Assembly: GCA_947165145.1 (NCBI GenBank)
Contig: CAMUZG010000017.1
Span: 1 to 50,036 of the forward strand
From: an uncultured Selenomonadales bacterium
GTDB lineage: Bacteria > Bacillota > Negativicutes > Selenomonadales > Selenomonadaceae
Length of the DNA: 50,036 nucleotides
Direction: 5' to 3'
Shown here: positions 12,521 to 20,390 of the stretch, piece after piece
Numbering within the stretch: the first letter of the stretch is position 1
Layout: each line of letters starts with the position of its first letter
The notes under the pieces: generated by a model
The model's input: only the letters and a program-made list of their open reading frames with translations
Database searches by the model: none
What the model was told of the DNA's origin: nothing
Translations under genes and position numbers: made by a program

Positions 12521-12582
12521 ATTTGGAATTAGGAATTTGGAATTAGGAATTAGAAGCCTAAAAGCTATAAGCTATAAGCTAA
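12521..12582. repeat. Gene-border word repeats (GGAATTA and AGCTATA tandems)
   Basis: ATTTGGAATTAGG is repeated with a ~15-base period at 12521-12552, then AAAAGCTATAAGCTATAAGCTA at 12560-12582. The second block runs into the 3' end of the DUF6033-like gene and supplies its last Ser-Leu codons and TAG stop. Confidence 0.8.
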
Positions 12583-13234
12583 TGTCCAACGACGTCGAAA
12601 ATTTCGCGCGGTTTCTGCGGTAAGTGTCGTTGTCTTTTTGGCGAAGTTCGTCTTTAATCTGCGCGAGTTGACGTTCCAAATTTTCATCGGGATTTTGCGT
12701 CGAAGAAATTTTTTGCTCCAGTTTAGCCTTTTTATTCTTGAGCAAAGTAATTTCGGCGTCAACCTTGTCGGTCGAGGCGACTGTCGTTTTCGATTTGTCT
12801 TTCGTCGGCAAACGACCTGCAAGACGTTGCTTTTCGTCGTCCGTGAAGTGCATAAGCGACCGAGTTTGTTTGTTGTCGTCGAAAGTGCCGATACTCCACA
12901 TGCTGAGTTCGCCTTTGCTGTCGATAACGAAACCTTGAGCCTGCAAGCCGGGGCGATTCGCTGAACTTTTCAAGACGTTTTCGCAATCGTAAATCAACGC
13001 TTCGTACTCCAAACGCTTTTCTGGGTCATTAGCCATTTGCCGCAAGATATTGGGCGCGATAGTGATATTGTTGGTGCCGCTGCCTCCGAAAGGTTGAGTT
13101 CCGACGCCGAATTTTACATCCTTGAATTGCTGAGACAAATCGCTGAGAACGTTATCGGACTTTTCGTCGATACGACTTTGCGCATAGGCGTATGCGGCTT
13201 CCGAAACGTAAGAATCACCGATTTTCACTGCCAT
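12572..13234 (-). CDS. DUF6033-like uncharacterised protein
   Basis: 220 residues; start ATG 13232-13234 after AAGGAG with an 8-base gap, preferred over the longer frame. The core segment NITIAPNILRQMANDPEKRLEYEALIYDCENV and the following GFVIDSKGELSMWSIG match, from memory, the DUF6033 family, whose function is unknown. Residues ~150-205 are a strongly charged helix or coiled coil (DAEITLLKNKKAKLEQKISSTQ). There is no signal peptide. The N-terminus (MAVKIGDSYVSEAAYAYAQSRI) is amphipathic. The last two codons and stop lie inside a dispersed AGCTTATAGC word repeat, so the C-terminus may have been altered by repeat insertion or expansion. It has its own -10 element upstream and a terminator downstream. 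Confidence 0.7.
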   Translation of the reverse strand: MAVKIGDSYVSEAAYAYAQSRIDEKSDNVLSDLSQQFKDVKFGVGTQPFGGSGTNNITIAPNILRQMANDPEKRLEYEALIYDCENVLKSSANRPGLQAQGFVIDSKGELSMWSIGTFDDNKQTRSLMHFTDDEKQRLAGRLPTKDKSKTTVASTDKVDAEITLLKNKKAKLEQKISSTQNPDENLERQLAQIKDELRQKDNDTYRRNRAKFSTSLDISL

Positions 13235-13268
13235 AATAATCACTCCTTTGCCTGAAATTTTCGAGCCG

Positions 13269-13298
13269 ATTATATCACAACGCGGGACGTTCAGCAGA
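13269..13298 (-). promoter_or_regulatory. Promoter of the DUF6033-like gene
   Basis: A perfect TATAAT on the minus strand (13274-13269), about 25 bases ahead of the ribosome-binding site. The -35 region, which falls in the end of the lipid kinase gene, is a poor match. Confidence 0.5.
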
Positions 13299-14166
13299 AA
13301 AAATTTATTGCGTGACGGAGAGTTTCTATTTTAAGTGGCAAAGTGTCGCCGACTTCCCCGTCAAGGTCACTCGTCAACGCGGCGGCTGATTTTATCTCGA
13401 ATGTTCGCGCCTGCAACGATAAAATATTTTCGTCCGCGTCGACTGATTCGCCCGCCAAAATTTTTTTCGCCAAAGTCACCAATGAGCGCGGCGAACTTTT
13501 TTTCAGCACGAGCAAATCCAATTTACCGTCGTCAATCTGCGCGGCGACCGAAATTTTTTTGAAACCCGCAACCGATGACGAATTCAGCACGAGAAATAAA
13601 AATGCGTCGACAGAAAATTTCCGCCCGTCAGCAACAATTTCAAGTGGCACCGTCTTAAAGTTCTTCAATTCGCCGAGCCCGCGCAGATAGTAAGCACTCT
13701 TGCCGAGAAAATTTTTCAGCCGCGAATCGACTTCGTGAGCAATCGACGTGAAAACGCCCGCACTCGCCACGTTAATAAAAAATTCTCTGCCGTTGACGAG
13801 CCCCAAATCAATCGGACGCGTTCGTCCCGCAGCGATGATGTCGAAATAATTTTCCGCGTCAATTTGAAGATGAGCGGCGAAATCGTTTGATGTGCCCGAA
13901 CCGATAACGCCAATCGGAACGTCAAGCGAATTTTTTTTGAGCCAATTAATCACCGCGTGAAGTGTACCGTCGCCGCCCGCCGCGATAATTCCTTCGGCTT
14001 GAGAAATTTTGACGCAATCGACGAAATCGGAGTTGTCGCCCGAAGAAGTCCTGTAAATCGATAAAAAAATCCCGCGTCGCTGGAAATTGTCGATAACGGC
14101 GTCCAAACGATTTTTGAATGCCGCGTGACCCGACACGGGATTATACACGAGCAAAATTTTTTTCAT
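13291..14166 (-). CDS. Diacylglycerol/lipid kinase family protein (YegS/BmrU-like)
   Basis: 291 residues, the normal length for bacterial YegS/DgkB-type lipid kinases. Such enzymes phosphorylate diacylglycerol or related lipids at the inner face of the membrane and recycle lipid for phospholipid or teichoic-type synthesis. Visible motifs: YNPVSG at the N-terminus, the nucleotide-binding AAGGDGTLHAVIN, IGSGTSNDFA, and SDLDGEVGD near the C-terminus. There is no signal peptide. Its ATG overlaps the hisG stop (ATGA, 14163-14166), so it is translationally coupled to hisG although the functions are unrelated. The exact lipid substrate cannot be told from sequence. Confidence 0.88.
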   Translation of the reverse strand: MKKILLVYNPVSGHAAFKNRLDAVIDNFQRRGIFLSIYRTSSGDNSDFVDCVKISQAEGIIAAGGDGTLHAVINWLKKNSLDVPIGVIGSGTSNDFAAHLQIDAENYFDIIAAGRTRPIDLGLVNGREFFINVASAGVFTSIAHEVDSRLKNFLGKSAYYLRGLGELKNFKTVPLEIVADGRKFSVDAFLFLVLNSSSVAGFKKISVAAQIDDGKLDLLVLKKSSPRSLVTLAKKILAGESVDADENILSLQARTFEIKSAAALTSDLDGEVGDTLPLKIETLRHAINFFC

Positions 14167-14810
14167 CGCGCCAAAATTTTTGACAGGTCGCCGACAAGCC
14201 CGTTAATGCGCTCAAATTTCAGCTTGTAGCTTACACGGTTTGCAATGAGCCGAGCCGTCGCGTTCATAATCGTGACGATCTCTTCAAGATTATTTTCGCG
14301 GAGCGTCGTGCCGGTTTCGACAATGTCAACGATACTTTCCGACAAGCCGATTAACGGACCAAGTTCAATCGAGCCGTTGAGTTTGATGTATTCCATTTGC
14401 ATGCCCTGTGCGGCGAAAAATTTTTCGGCAATGTGTGGAAATTTCGTGGCGACACGCGTGTTGTTGTAATCTTCGAGTTGCGGACGACGTTTATCTTTGG
14501 GCACCGCCATCATTAAATGACATTTGCCGAAGCCGAGGTCGAGCAACTCATAAACGTCTTTGCCCGATTCGAGAATGACGTCCTTGCCGATAATGCCGAT
14601 GTCCGCCGCGCCGTATTCGACGTAGGTCGGAACGTCAGCAGTCTTCGTGATGATGAATTTGAGCCGCGCCGTCTCGTTGGTGATGATGAGCTTGCGAGAC
14701 TTTTCGCTGAGCCCGTCAGCCGTCCAACCGACTTTGCCGAGCAATTCAGTCGACAAGCTGAAGAGTTTACCTTTCGGCAACGCAATCGTTATAAAATCTT
14801 TATCTTGCAA
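14163..14810 (-). CDS. hisG: ATP phosphoribosyltransferase catalytic subunit, short form
   Basis: 215 residues; first step of histidine synthesis (ATP + PRPP to phosphoribosyl-ATP). Starts at TTG 14810: GGAGGA lies 7 bases upstream, while the longer frame begins at a TTG before that site. Conserved segments: ITIALPKGKL, TADVPTYVEYGAADIGIIGKD, LDLGFGKCHLMMAVP, and the PRPP loop VDIVETGTTLRENNL. It lacks the C-terminal regulatory domain of long HisG, so by family knowledge it needs the HisRS-like partner HisZ, which is not in the window. No other his gene is nearby. Promoter at 14859-14887; it ends in an ATGA overlap with the lipid kinase. Confidence 0.93.
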   Translation of the reverse strand: MQDKDFITIALPKGKLFSLSTELLGKVGWTADGLSEKSRKLIITNETARLKFIITKTADVPTYVEYGAADIGIIGKDVILESGKDVYELLDLGFGKCHLMMAVPKDKRRPQLEDYNNTRVATKFPHIAEKFFAAQGMQMEYIKLNGSIELGPLIGLSESIVDIVETGTTLRENNLEEIVTIMNATARLIANRVSYKLKFERINGLVGDLSKILAR

Positions 14811-14832
14811 ATTAATTCCTCCAGATGTTGAC

Positions 14833-14854
14833 AATTCCTAAAAGCTAAAAGCTC
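14833..14854. repeat. Gene-border word repeat (CCTAAAAGCTAAAAGCT)
   Basis: Tandem AAAAGCT words preceded by AATTCCT, in the short leader between the hisG promoter and its ribosome-binding site. The words match those at 12560 and 23623. Confidence 0.55.
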
Positions 14855-14858
14855 ACGA

Positions 14859-14887
14859 ATTTTATAATGCACGCCGAGCAATGTCAA
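14859..14887 (-). promoter_or_regulatory. Promoter of the hisG-lipid kinase operon
   Basis: On the minus strand, perfect TTGACA (14887-14882), a 17-base spacer and TAAAAT (14864-14859). Confidence 0.75.
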
Positions 14888-14899
14888 AGCAAATTTTCC

Positions 14900-14929
14900 T
14901 TGAATATTTTGCCGCAAATGTGGTATCAT
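14900..14929 (+). promoter_or_regulatory. Promoter of the PTS IIA gene
   Basis: TTGAAT (14900-14905), an 18-base spacer and TATCAT (14924-14929), divergent from the hisG promoter with 12 bases between the two -35 boxes. Confidence 0.5.
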
Positions 14930-14952
14930 GCGCAAAGGGAGGTTGATGTTAA

Positions 14953-15315
14953 ATGATTAAGTACGAAGTTAAAATGACGAGTATCGGCAAAGACGCGCAA
15001 ACCTATCTTGAGAGCAACAGCAGTTTCATTCTGATTGACGAGAAAATTCGTCCGGCATTGGCGGATATGGTCGTTGAACACAGCGTTGGCGAACTGGCGG
15101 CTGACATCGTCGCTGGCGACAAACTCAAGGTCGGCAAAAGCGAATTCGAGGTCGTCAAAGTCGGCGACGCCGCCAATAAAAATCTCCGCGAAGAAGGTCA
15201 CTGCACTATCGTCGTCAACATGGACGCTACGATGCCTGGTCAAATCGCGGTCAAAGGCGTTCGTCCGCCGCGTCTTCGTTTCGGCAATGTTGTTCAATTT
15301 TACACTGAGGAATAA
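14953..15315 (+). CDS. srlB: PTS glucitol/sorbitol-type IIA component
   Basis: 120 residues, full length for the GutA/SrlB family. Such IIA proteins receive phosphate from HPr on a histidine and pass it to the IIB domain of a sorbitol permease. Family features: SFILIDEKIRPALADMVVEHSVGEL, with the His expected at the active site, a central KVGDAANKNLREEGHCTIV, and the C-terminal PGQIAVKGVRPPRLRFGNVVQF. The start ATG 14953 follows GGGAGG. It stands alone: no IIB, IIC or sorbitol-6-phosphate dehydrogenase is near. It is bounded by its own promoter and a terminator. It may serve a distant permease or act as an orphan regulatory IIA. Confidence 0.85.
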   Translation: MIKYEVKMTSIGKDAQTYLESNSSFILIDEKIRPALADMVVEHSVGELAADIVAGDKLKVGKSEFEVVKVGDAANKNLREEGHCTIVVNMDATMPGQIAVKGVRPPRLRFGNVVQFYTEE

Positions 15316-15331
15316 TTTTTCGGTGGCGCAC

Positions 15332-15375
15332 AAAAAAAGAGTACTTCGGCTTCGGCAGTCGAGGTACTCTTTTTG
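15332..15375. terminator. Bidirectional terminator between srlB and larB
   Basis: AAAAAAAGAGTACTTCG pairs with CGAGGTACTCTTTTT (one G:U). T-runs occur on both strands, serving both the srlB-like gene (+) and larB (-). Confidence 0.9.
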
Positions 15376-15386
15376 ATTGCACGATG

Positions 15387-16154
15387 TCAGCGCACGCGAT
15401 TAATCTTCGCGGCAAGAACGCCCGCTCCAAAGCCGTTGTCGATGTTGACGACGCTCACGCCCGCCGCGCAGCTGTTCAACATTGCCAGAAGAGCCGCCAA
15501 ACCGTTGAACGACGCACCATAGCCGACGCTCGTGGGCACAGCAATCACGGGACGCGCAGTCAATCCGCCGACGACGCTAGCCAAAGCACCTTCCATGCCC
15601 GCAACAACAATCAGAACGTTCGCCGAAGTAATTTCGTCAATATGCGCGAAGAGCCGATGAATTCCCGCAACGCCGCAATCGTAGCACGTGTCGACAGCAT
15701 TGCCCCAAAGGTACGCCGTCAATCGCGCTTCTTCGGCAACGGGAATGTCGCTTGTACCCGCCGTCACGACTAAAATTTTTCGGCTAACGTCGCGTTCAAG
15801 AGTTTTGTCGCGGTCAACGTAAATCATTCGGGCAGTTTCGTCGAAGACAGCTAAGGGAATTTCTTCGTGCAGAAAATCGAATTGTTCGCGGCTCGCACGA
15901 CTTGCAATCAAATTGCCGTTGCTCCGTTCGTACAGGTTCTTGAAAATAATTTTGAGCTGCTCTTTAGTTTTGCCGGGCGCGTAGACAACTTCAGGGAAAC
16001 CTTGACGAAGTTCGCGGGCATGATCGATTGACGCAAAGCCGAAATTTTCCACGGCATCGAGTGAAAGATTCTTCAGCTTAGCAAGCGTCGCCTCCTCCGT
16101 GACTGCTCCAGATTTGTAGCCGCGCAGAAGTTCAATCAAAAATTTTTCCGTCAT
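15387..16154 (-). CDS. larB: Nickel pincer cofactor biosynthesis protein LarB
   Basis: 255 residues. LarB carboxylates and hydrolyses nicotinic acid adenine dinucleotide, the first step to the nickel-pincer cofactor of lactate racemase and related enzymes (cytoplasmic). Recognised by DHARELRQGFPEVVYAPGK in the N-terminal part, GNAVDTCYDCGVAGIHRL with its conserved Cys residues, and the PurE-like VVAGMEGALASVVGGL plus VPTSVGYGASFNGLAALLAMLNSC. The start ATG 16152-16154 follows GAGGTG; the longer frame is rejected. larA, larC and larE are not in the window. It is the last gene of a cluster with the DUF4931 gene (45 bases upstream) and a small unknown gene. Confidence 0.93.
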   Translation of the reverse strand: MTEKFLIELLRGYKSGAVTEEATLAKLKNLSLDAVENFGFASIDHARELRQGFPEVVYAPGKTKEQLKIIFKNLYERSNGNLIASRASREQFDFLHEEIPLAVFDETARMIYVDRDKTLERDVSRKILVVTAGTSDIPVAEEARLTAYLWGNAVDTCYDCGVAGIHRLFAHIDEITSANVLIVVAGMEGALASVVGGLTARPVIAVPTSVGYGASFNGLAALLAMLNSCAAGVSVVNIDNGFGAGVLAAKINRVR

Positions 16155-16199
16155 GCAAATCACCTCGCCGCAAGGATAAATCTTAAATCGCACTCCATG

Positions 16200-16973
16200 T
16201 CAATTCGCGCCGTCGTCGAAATAGTAGCTACGAACTTCCGCAGCAATGCGTTCGACGTTGTTCGGCAGAAAGTGAATGTTGTAGCCGACGAAATATGGCG
16301 ACGTGGCATTTCGAGACATGACCTTAGCGAAAATTTTTCCCGCGCGATGATAGAAAAAAATGTTGTAGCTCGTCGTGCGCTTGCTGAAAAAGTTCGAGAC
16401 GTAATGCACGGCGATTTGCAGGAAGTCCGCCAACGTGTCGAGTGCGCCGTCAAAATCCGTCACGATGTTAAATTCGCCGAAGCCGACGCGTGGACAATTC
16501 GAGATGTTGAGCTCCACGCCGACGCGTTCAGCTATCACAATGCCGCGCAGTTCTGCCTCGTCGAAAAGCAATTCGGATTTCAATCGCGGGAGACCGACAA
16601 GTTGCATGTGCGGATGTCGAATCGTGCCGCCGCTCATTGGTCCGTAGTTCTTGAAAAATAAAACTTCCTCGTATTTGCCCGAAGCCAACAGCTCGCGCCA
16701 ATGACGAATGCCCATGCCGATGACGCGCCGCATTTTTTCTGTCGAGTAGTTCGGCATGTCTATATTGCAATTGCGCCCTTCAATCAGAACGAATTGGTCA
16801 GCACCTTCGACGACGTGATATTTGTTGCGCAGAAAGATGATGTCGCCGTCAGTGTCGATGATGTCGGTCAGATGTTCCACGTCGCAGAAAGGGCAGGCGT
16901 TTTCGGCGTGAATCATATTTTCCGGCTTCGTCCTGCCGATGTCCGTGTTGAATTTCAAAAGGTTTATGTTCAC
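16200..16973 (-). CDS. DUF4931 protein, HIT/GalT-like fold
   Basis: 257 residues. GTG start at 16971-16973 with GGAGG 8 bases before it; a TTG further upstream lies on the wrong side of that site. The N-terminal ACPFCDVEHL (zinc-type C-x-x-C) and central GGTIRHPHMQLVG (H-x-H-x-Q, the HIT/galactose-1-phosphate uridylyltransferase signature) place it in the histidine-triad superfamily. The whole pattern fits DUF4931 as I recall it. HIT enzymes act on nucleotidyl or phosphoanhydride substrates through the middle His. The substrate is unknown. It lies between a small unknown gene and larB in one orientation, so a role in nucleotide-type cofactor chemistry is possible but only inferred. Confidence 0.75.
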   Translation of the reverse strand: MNINLLKFNTDIGRTKPENMIHAENACPFCDVEHLTDIIDTDGDIIFLRNKYHVVEGADQFVLIEGRNCNIDMPNYSTEKMRRVIGMGIRHWRELLASGKYEEVLFFKNYGPMSGGTIRHPHMQLVGLPRLKSELLFDEAELRGIVIAERVGVELNISNCPRVGFGEFNIVTDFDGALDTLADFLQIAVHYVSNFFSKRTTSYNIFFYHRAGKIFAKVMSRNATSPYFVGYNIHFLPNNVERIAAEVRSYYFDDGAN

Positions 16974-17028
16974 GTCGATCGCCTCCGCTGGCAATTTAAG
17001 TTAATCGGCAAAATGTTCAGCCCACTTC

Positions 17029-17307
17029 TTAGACACTTGCGGCAACTTCGTCACCGTCCTCGCGAGCAATCTCCCAAATCAAAAAAGCGTTGGTTTTGGC
17101 GTAATCCAAGAGCTCAATCAATTCCTCATTGCTGAATCCAAACGACTTTTTGACGTTCAACATTGGCAAAGTCGATTCCAAAAAGTCAAAGCCGTTTTCG
17201 TTGGGACGCTCGAAATAAATTCTGATGTACTCCATGCCGTAGCGGTTTACGTGAATGTCGCTGAAAGTCAAGGTTACTTTGTCTATTTCGGAGAAAAAGT
17301 GTTTCAT
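17029..17307 (-). CDS. Small uncharacterised protein
   Basis: 92 residues; start ATG 17305-17307 after GAGGAG. No family recognised. The N-terminal half is predicted beta (KVTLTFSDIHVNRYGMEYIRIYFERP) and the C-terminal half helical and acidic (SNEELIELLDYAKTNAFLIWEIARED). There is no signal peptide or membrane segment. An extended -10 promoter lies upstream (17348-17356). It is 55 bases ahead of the DUF4931 gene on the same strand with no visible terminator between, so the two are probably co-transcribed. Confidence 0.65.
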   Translation of the reverse strand: MKHFFSEIDKVTLTFSDIHVNRYGMEYIRIYFERPNENGFDFLESTLPMLNVKKSFGFSNEELIELLDYAKTNAFLIWEIAREDGDEVAASV

Positions 17308-17347
17308 GATTCTTCACTCCTCGTTAATTTGCAATTCCTCTGAAAGG

Positions 17348-17356
17348 ATTATACCA
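17348..17356 (-). promoter_or_regulatory. Extended -10 promoter of the small-protein/DUF4931/larB cluster
   Basis: TGGTATAAT on the minus strand (17356-17348): a perfect -10 hexamer with the TGn extension. The -35 region is not conserved. The remainder of the 118-base gap up to 17425 shows only the AAGGTG ribosome-binding site of the plus-strand gene. Confidence 0.6.
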
Positions 17357-17425
17357 CACAGCGGCGAAGATAGGAAAACACTAAGCGGCGGTTAAACTGC
17401 TAGCGGAATAAGGTGCGACACATAG

Positions 17426-19060
17426 ATGGCAGAAACCAAATCAAGTGAAAAATTTATAAAGGGCACGTTTATCTTGACGGTGGCAAGTTTCGTCGTCAAG
17501 GTTATCGGCTCGTTGAATTGGATATTTGTATCGCGAATCCTCGGCGGCGAAGGCATCGGGCTTTATCAAATGGCGTTCCCGATTTATTTTTTCGCGCTGA
17601 CAGTTTCGCAAGCGGGCGTACCCGTAGCAATCTCAATCATCACAGCGGAACGAGTCGCCTTACAGGACATTTACGGCGCAAGACGCGTCTTCCGAATATC
17701 ATTGGGGCTGATGTTGTTCACGGGAATATTCTTCTCCGTGCTGACGTATTTTTCGGCGCAATGGCTCATCGATTGGCAATTCATTCGTGACCCGCGTGCT
17801 TACATGTCAGTCGTGGCGTTGGCTCCGACAATTTTTTTCGTGACATTTTTGGCGTCGTCGCGCGGATATTTGCAAGGTTGGCAACGCATGACACCGACGG
17901 CGGTCAGTCAAATCGTCGAACAAATTTTCCGCGTGATAACGATGATTGTCTTAGCGGATTTGTTCCTGCCGATGGGTCTCGATTACGCGGCGGCGGGCGC
18001 AAGTCTCGGTGCATTGGCGGGAGCAGTCACGGGCTTAATCGTCCTCGTCTACTTCCACATCAAATTAAATCGCGACATTGAGCTACAGTACGGCGCGAAC
18101 TTGAAACCTTCGCCCGAAACCGAACACGAGCCGACATTTGCGATCATCAAGCGAATTTTCAAGCTAGCGTTGCCCGTGAGCGCGGCGTCAATCATGTTGC
18201 CCGTCGTGTCGAATTTGGACTTGATGATCGTCCCGCAACGTTTGGAAGTCGCGGGCTACTCGGTTCATCAGGCGACGGAACTTTTCGGCTACTTGACGGG
18301 CATGGCGGTTCCGTTGGTGAATTTGGCGACAATCTTAACGGCGTCGTTAGCAGTGTCAATCGTGCCGGCAATTTCGGAGGCTCGTGCGCTCAAGGACACG
18401 TCACGAATTTTCCGTAACACGGCGGCGGCAGTCCGAATCTCGAACTTCGTATGCTTCCCCGCGTTTGTTATCGTATTTTTTTTGGCGACACCGATTGCAA
18501 GCTTGATTTACAACGCACCTGGCGCAGGTCCCGCCGTGATGATTTCCGCAGTGTCGATTGTCCTGCTCGGCTTGCACCAAGTCTCGACGGGCGTCCTGCA
18601 GGGTCTCGGTCACACAACAATTCCAATGGTCAACATGGTTTTGGCGGCAGTCGCGAAAGTCATTTTGAACTGGACGTTGACGGCGATTCCGACGCTCGGA
18701 ATTATGGGTGCGGCTTGGGCGACGGCGGCTGATATGGGCGTTGCGGCGTTCATCAATCTTTACTTTATTCACAAGTACATCGGCTACAAGCCCGAACTCG
18801 GTCAGCTGTTCAAGACGATTTGCGCGTCAGCTGTGATGGCGTTCGTCGTGAAATTTTTCTACGACTTGACAATGGCGGAATGGCAAATGGAAATTTTCTC
18901 GACGTTCGGCGCGATATTCGCGGGCTGTGTGGTCTATGTTGCAACGTTGGCATTAATCGGCGGCTTGCTTGAAGAAGATATGGAGCGAATCCCGCTCGTT
19001 GGCAAATTCGGCATAAAACTTTTCCGCAAGCTCGGACTATTTAAAACAATTAGGAATTAG
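17426..19060 (+). CDS. SpoVB-family polysaccharide/lipid flippase (MOP superfamily)
   Basis: 544 residues, very hydrophobic, with about 14 predicted membrane segments, the normal topology of SpoVB/YtgP-type members of the MOP exporter superfamily. The N-terminus KFIKGTFILTVASFVVKVIGSLNWIFVSRILGGEGIGLYQMAFPIY is characteristic. Members flip undecaprenyl-linked oligosaccharides or lipid II across the cytoplasmic membrane. The start ATG 17426 follows AAGGTG with a 10-base gap. It is convergent with the ugd/PBP2 operon, consistent with a shared envelope function. Its last residues (TIRN) and TAG stop fall inside a GGAATTAG word repeat. Whether it moves lipid II or another polymer unit cannot be told. 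Confidence 0.85.
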   Translation: MAETKSSEKFIKGTFILTVASFVVKVIGSLNWIFVSRILGGEGIGLYQMAFPIYFFALTVSQAGVPVAISIITAERVALQDIYGARRVFRISLGLMLFTGIFFSVLTYFSAQWLIDWQFIRDPRAYMSVVALAPTIFFVTFLASSRGYLQGWQRMTPTAVSQIVEQIFRVITMIVLADLFLPMGLDYAAAGASLGALAGAVTGLIVLVYFHIKLNRDIELQYGANLKPSPETEHEPTFAIIKRIFKLALPVSAASIMLPVVSNLDLMIVPQRLEVAGYSVHQATELFGYLTGMAVPLVNLATILTASLAVSIVPAISEARALKDTSRIFRNTAAAVRISNFVCFPAFVIVFFLATPIASLIYNAPGAGPAVMISAVSIVLLGLHQVSTGVLQGLGHTTIPMVNMVLAAVAKVILNWTLTAIPTLGIMGAAWATAADMGVAAFINLYFIHKYIGYKPELGQLFKTICASAVMAFVVKFFYDLTMAEWQMEIFSTFGAIFAGCVVYVATLALIGGLLEEDMERIPLVGKFGIKLFRKLGLFKTIRN

Positions 19061-19129
19061 GAATTTGAAATTAGGAATGATGACGCCAAATAATTCCAAA
19101 TTCCTAATTCCACATTCCAAATTGAATTA
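19047..19129. repeat. Inverted gene-border word repeat between convergent genes
   Basis: AATTAGGAATTAGGAATTTGAAATTAGGAAT is answered on the other side by ATTCCAAATTCCTAATTCCACATTCCAAATT, so the element can fold into a long imperfect AT-rich hairpin. It spans the TAG stop of the flippase gene (19058-19060) and the TAA stop of ugd (19127-19129). No other terminator is visible, so it may also end transcription from both sides. Confidence 0.8.
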
Positions 19130-20362
19130 GTCGCGCTTGAACAGGTCGCGGGTGTAAACTTTGTCCTTCACGTCGTCGAGTGCGCTGTCGTAGCGGTTAG
19201 CGATAATACAGCGGCTCAAGCGTTTGAACTCGGCGACATCATTGACGACGCGGCTGCCGAAGAACATTGACCCGTCAGGCAACGACGGCTCGTAAACAAT
19301 GACGGTGACGCTTTTCGCCTTGATTCGCTTCATGATGCCTTGAATCGACGATTGACGGAAATTGTCGCTGTCAGTCTTCATTGACAATCGCCACACGCCA
19401 ACGATAATTTCGTTCTCGTGTTCGACAGAAAAATTTTCGCCGTCAATGTAAGTGCCCGTGCGCTCCAAAACTCTCGACGCGATAAAATCTTTGCGGGTGC
19501 GGTTGCTGTTGACGATTGCTTCAATCAAATTCTCTGGCACGTCTTGATAATTGGCAAGCAGTTGCTTAGTGTCCTTGGGCAAACAGTAGCCGCCGTAGCC
19601 GAACGACGGATTGTTATAATGGTCGCCGATACGCGGGTCGTAGCAAACGCCTTTGATGATGTCCTGCGTGTCGAGCCCTTTGACTTCGGCGTAAGTGTCG
19701 AGTTCGTTGAAGTAGGCGACGCGCAAGGCAAGATACGTGTTTGCGAAAAGTTTGACGGCTTCAGCCTCAGTTGTTCCCATGATGAGCGTGGGAATATTTT
19801 TTTTGAGCGCACCGTCCTGCAACAAAGCGATGAATTCTTCAGCGGCAGTGAGCTGCGCGGCGTCGTCACGATTAATGCCAACAATGATTCGCGAAGGATA
19901 CAGATTATCGTAAAGAGCTTTGGATTCGCGCAAAAATTCGGGGCTGAACAAAATTTTTTCGGTGGAATATTTTTCACGCATAGCTTTGACGAAGCCGACA
20001 GGGATTGTGCTTTTGATGATCATGTAAGCATTGGAGCCGCTCGCCAAAACCGTTTCAATCACTGCGCGGACAGCCGACGTGTCGAAGAAATTTTTCTTCG
20101 GGTCGTAATTTGTCGGCACGGCGATAATCACGAAGTCAGCTTGAGCGTAGGCACCGTGAGCGTCCGTCGTGGCAGTCAAGTTTAGTTGACGTTCGGCGAA
20201 AAATTTTTCAATGTATTCGTCGCGGATGGGCGATTGCCGATTGTTGACCATGTCGATTTTTTCTTGAGCAACGTCGACTGCCAACACACGATTATTTTGC
20301 GCAAGTAGCGTCGCTAAAGATAGCCCGACGTAGCCGAGCCCTGCCACTGCGATTGTCTTCAA
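19127..20362 (-). CDS. ugd: UDP-glucose 6-dehydrogenase
   Basis: 411 residues; oxidises UDP-glucose to UDP-glucuronate with 2 NAD+, giving precursor for acidic envelope polysaccharides. The start is TTG 20360-20362, 8 bases after AAGGAG; the frame is open much further upstream but only as a shadow of the PBP gene. Motifs: NAD-binding [11 protein letters not shown] at the very N-terminus, [34 protein letters not shown], and the catalytic Cys260 in [14 protein letters not shown]. It is the last gene of the minus-strand envelope operon, 28 bases after the PBP stop. Its stop codon lies in a dispersed word repeat. Confidence 0.92.
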   Translation of the reverse strand: MKTIAVAGLGYVGLSLATLLAQNNRVLAVDVAQEKIDMVNNRQSPIRDEYIEKFFAERQLNLTATTDAHGAYAQADFVIIAVPTNYDPKKNFFDTSAVRAVIETVLASGSNAYMIIKSTIPVGFVKAMREKYSTEKILFSPEFLRESKALYDNLYPSRIIVGINRDDAAQLTAAEEFIALLQDGALKKNIPTLIMGTTEAEAVKLFANTYLALRVAYFNELDTYAEVKGLDTQDIIKGVCYDPRIGDHYNNPSFGYGGYCLPKDTKQLLANYQDVPENLIEAIVNSNRTRKDFIASRVLERTGTYIDGENFSVEHENEIIVGVWRLSMKTDSDNFRQSSIQGIMKRIKAKSVTVIVYEPSLPDGSMFFGSRVVNDVAEFKRLSRCIIANRYDSALDDVKDKVYTRDLFKRD

Positions 20363-20390
20363 ATGTATCTCTCCTTTTGTAGGGAACTTA

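Noticed and set aside
19047-19129. Insertion sequence ends
   Set aside because: No transposase, no target duplication and no defined inverted ends; the words are short iterated units also found at other gene borders.
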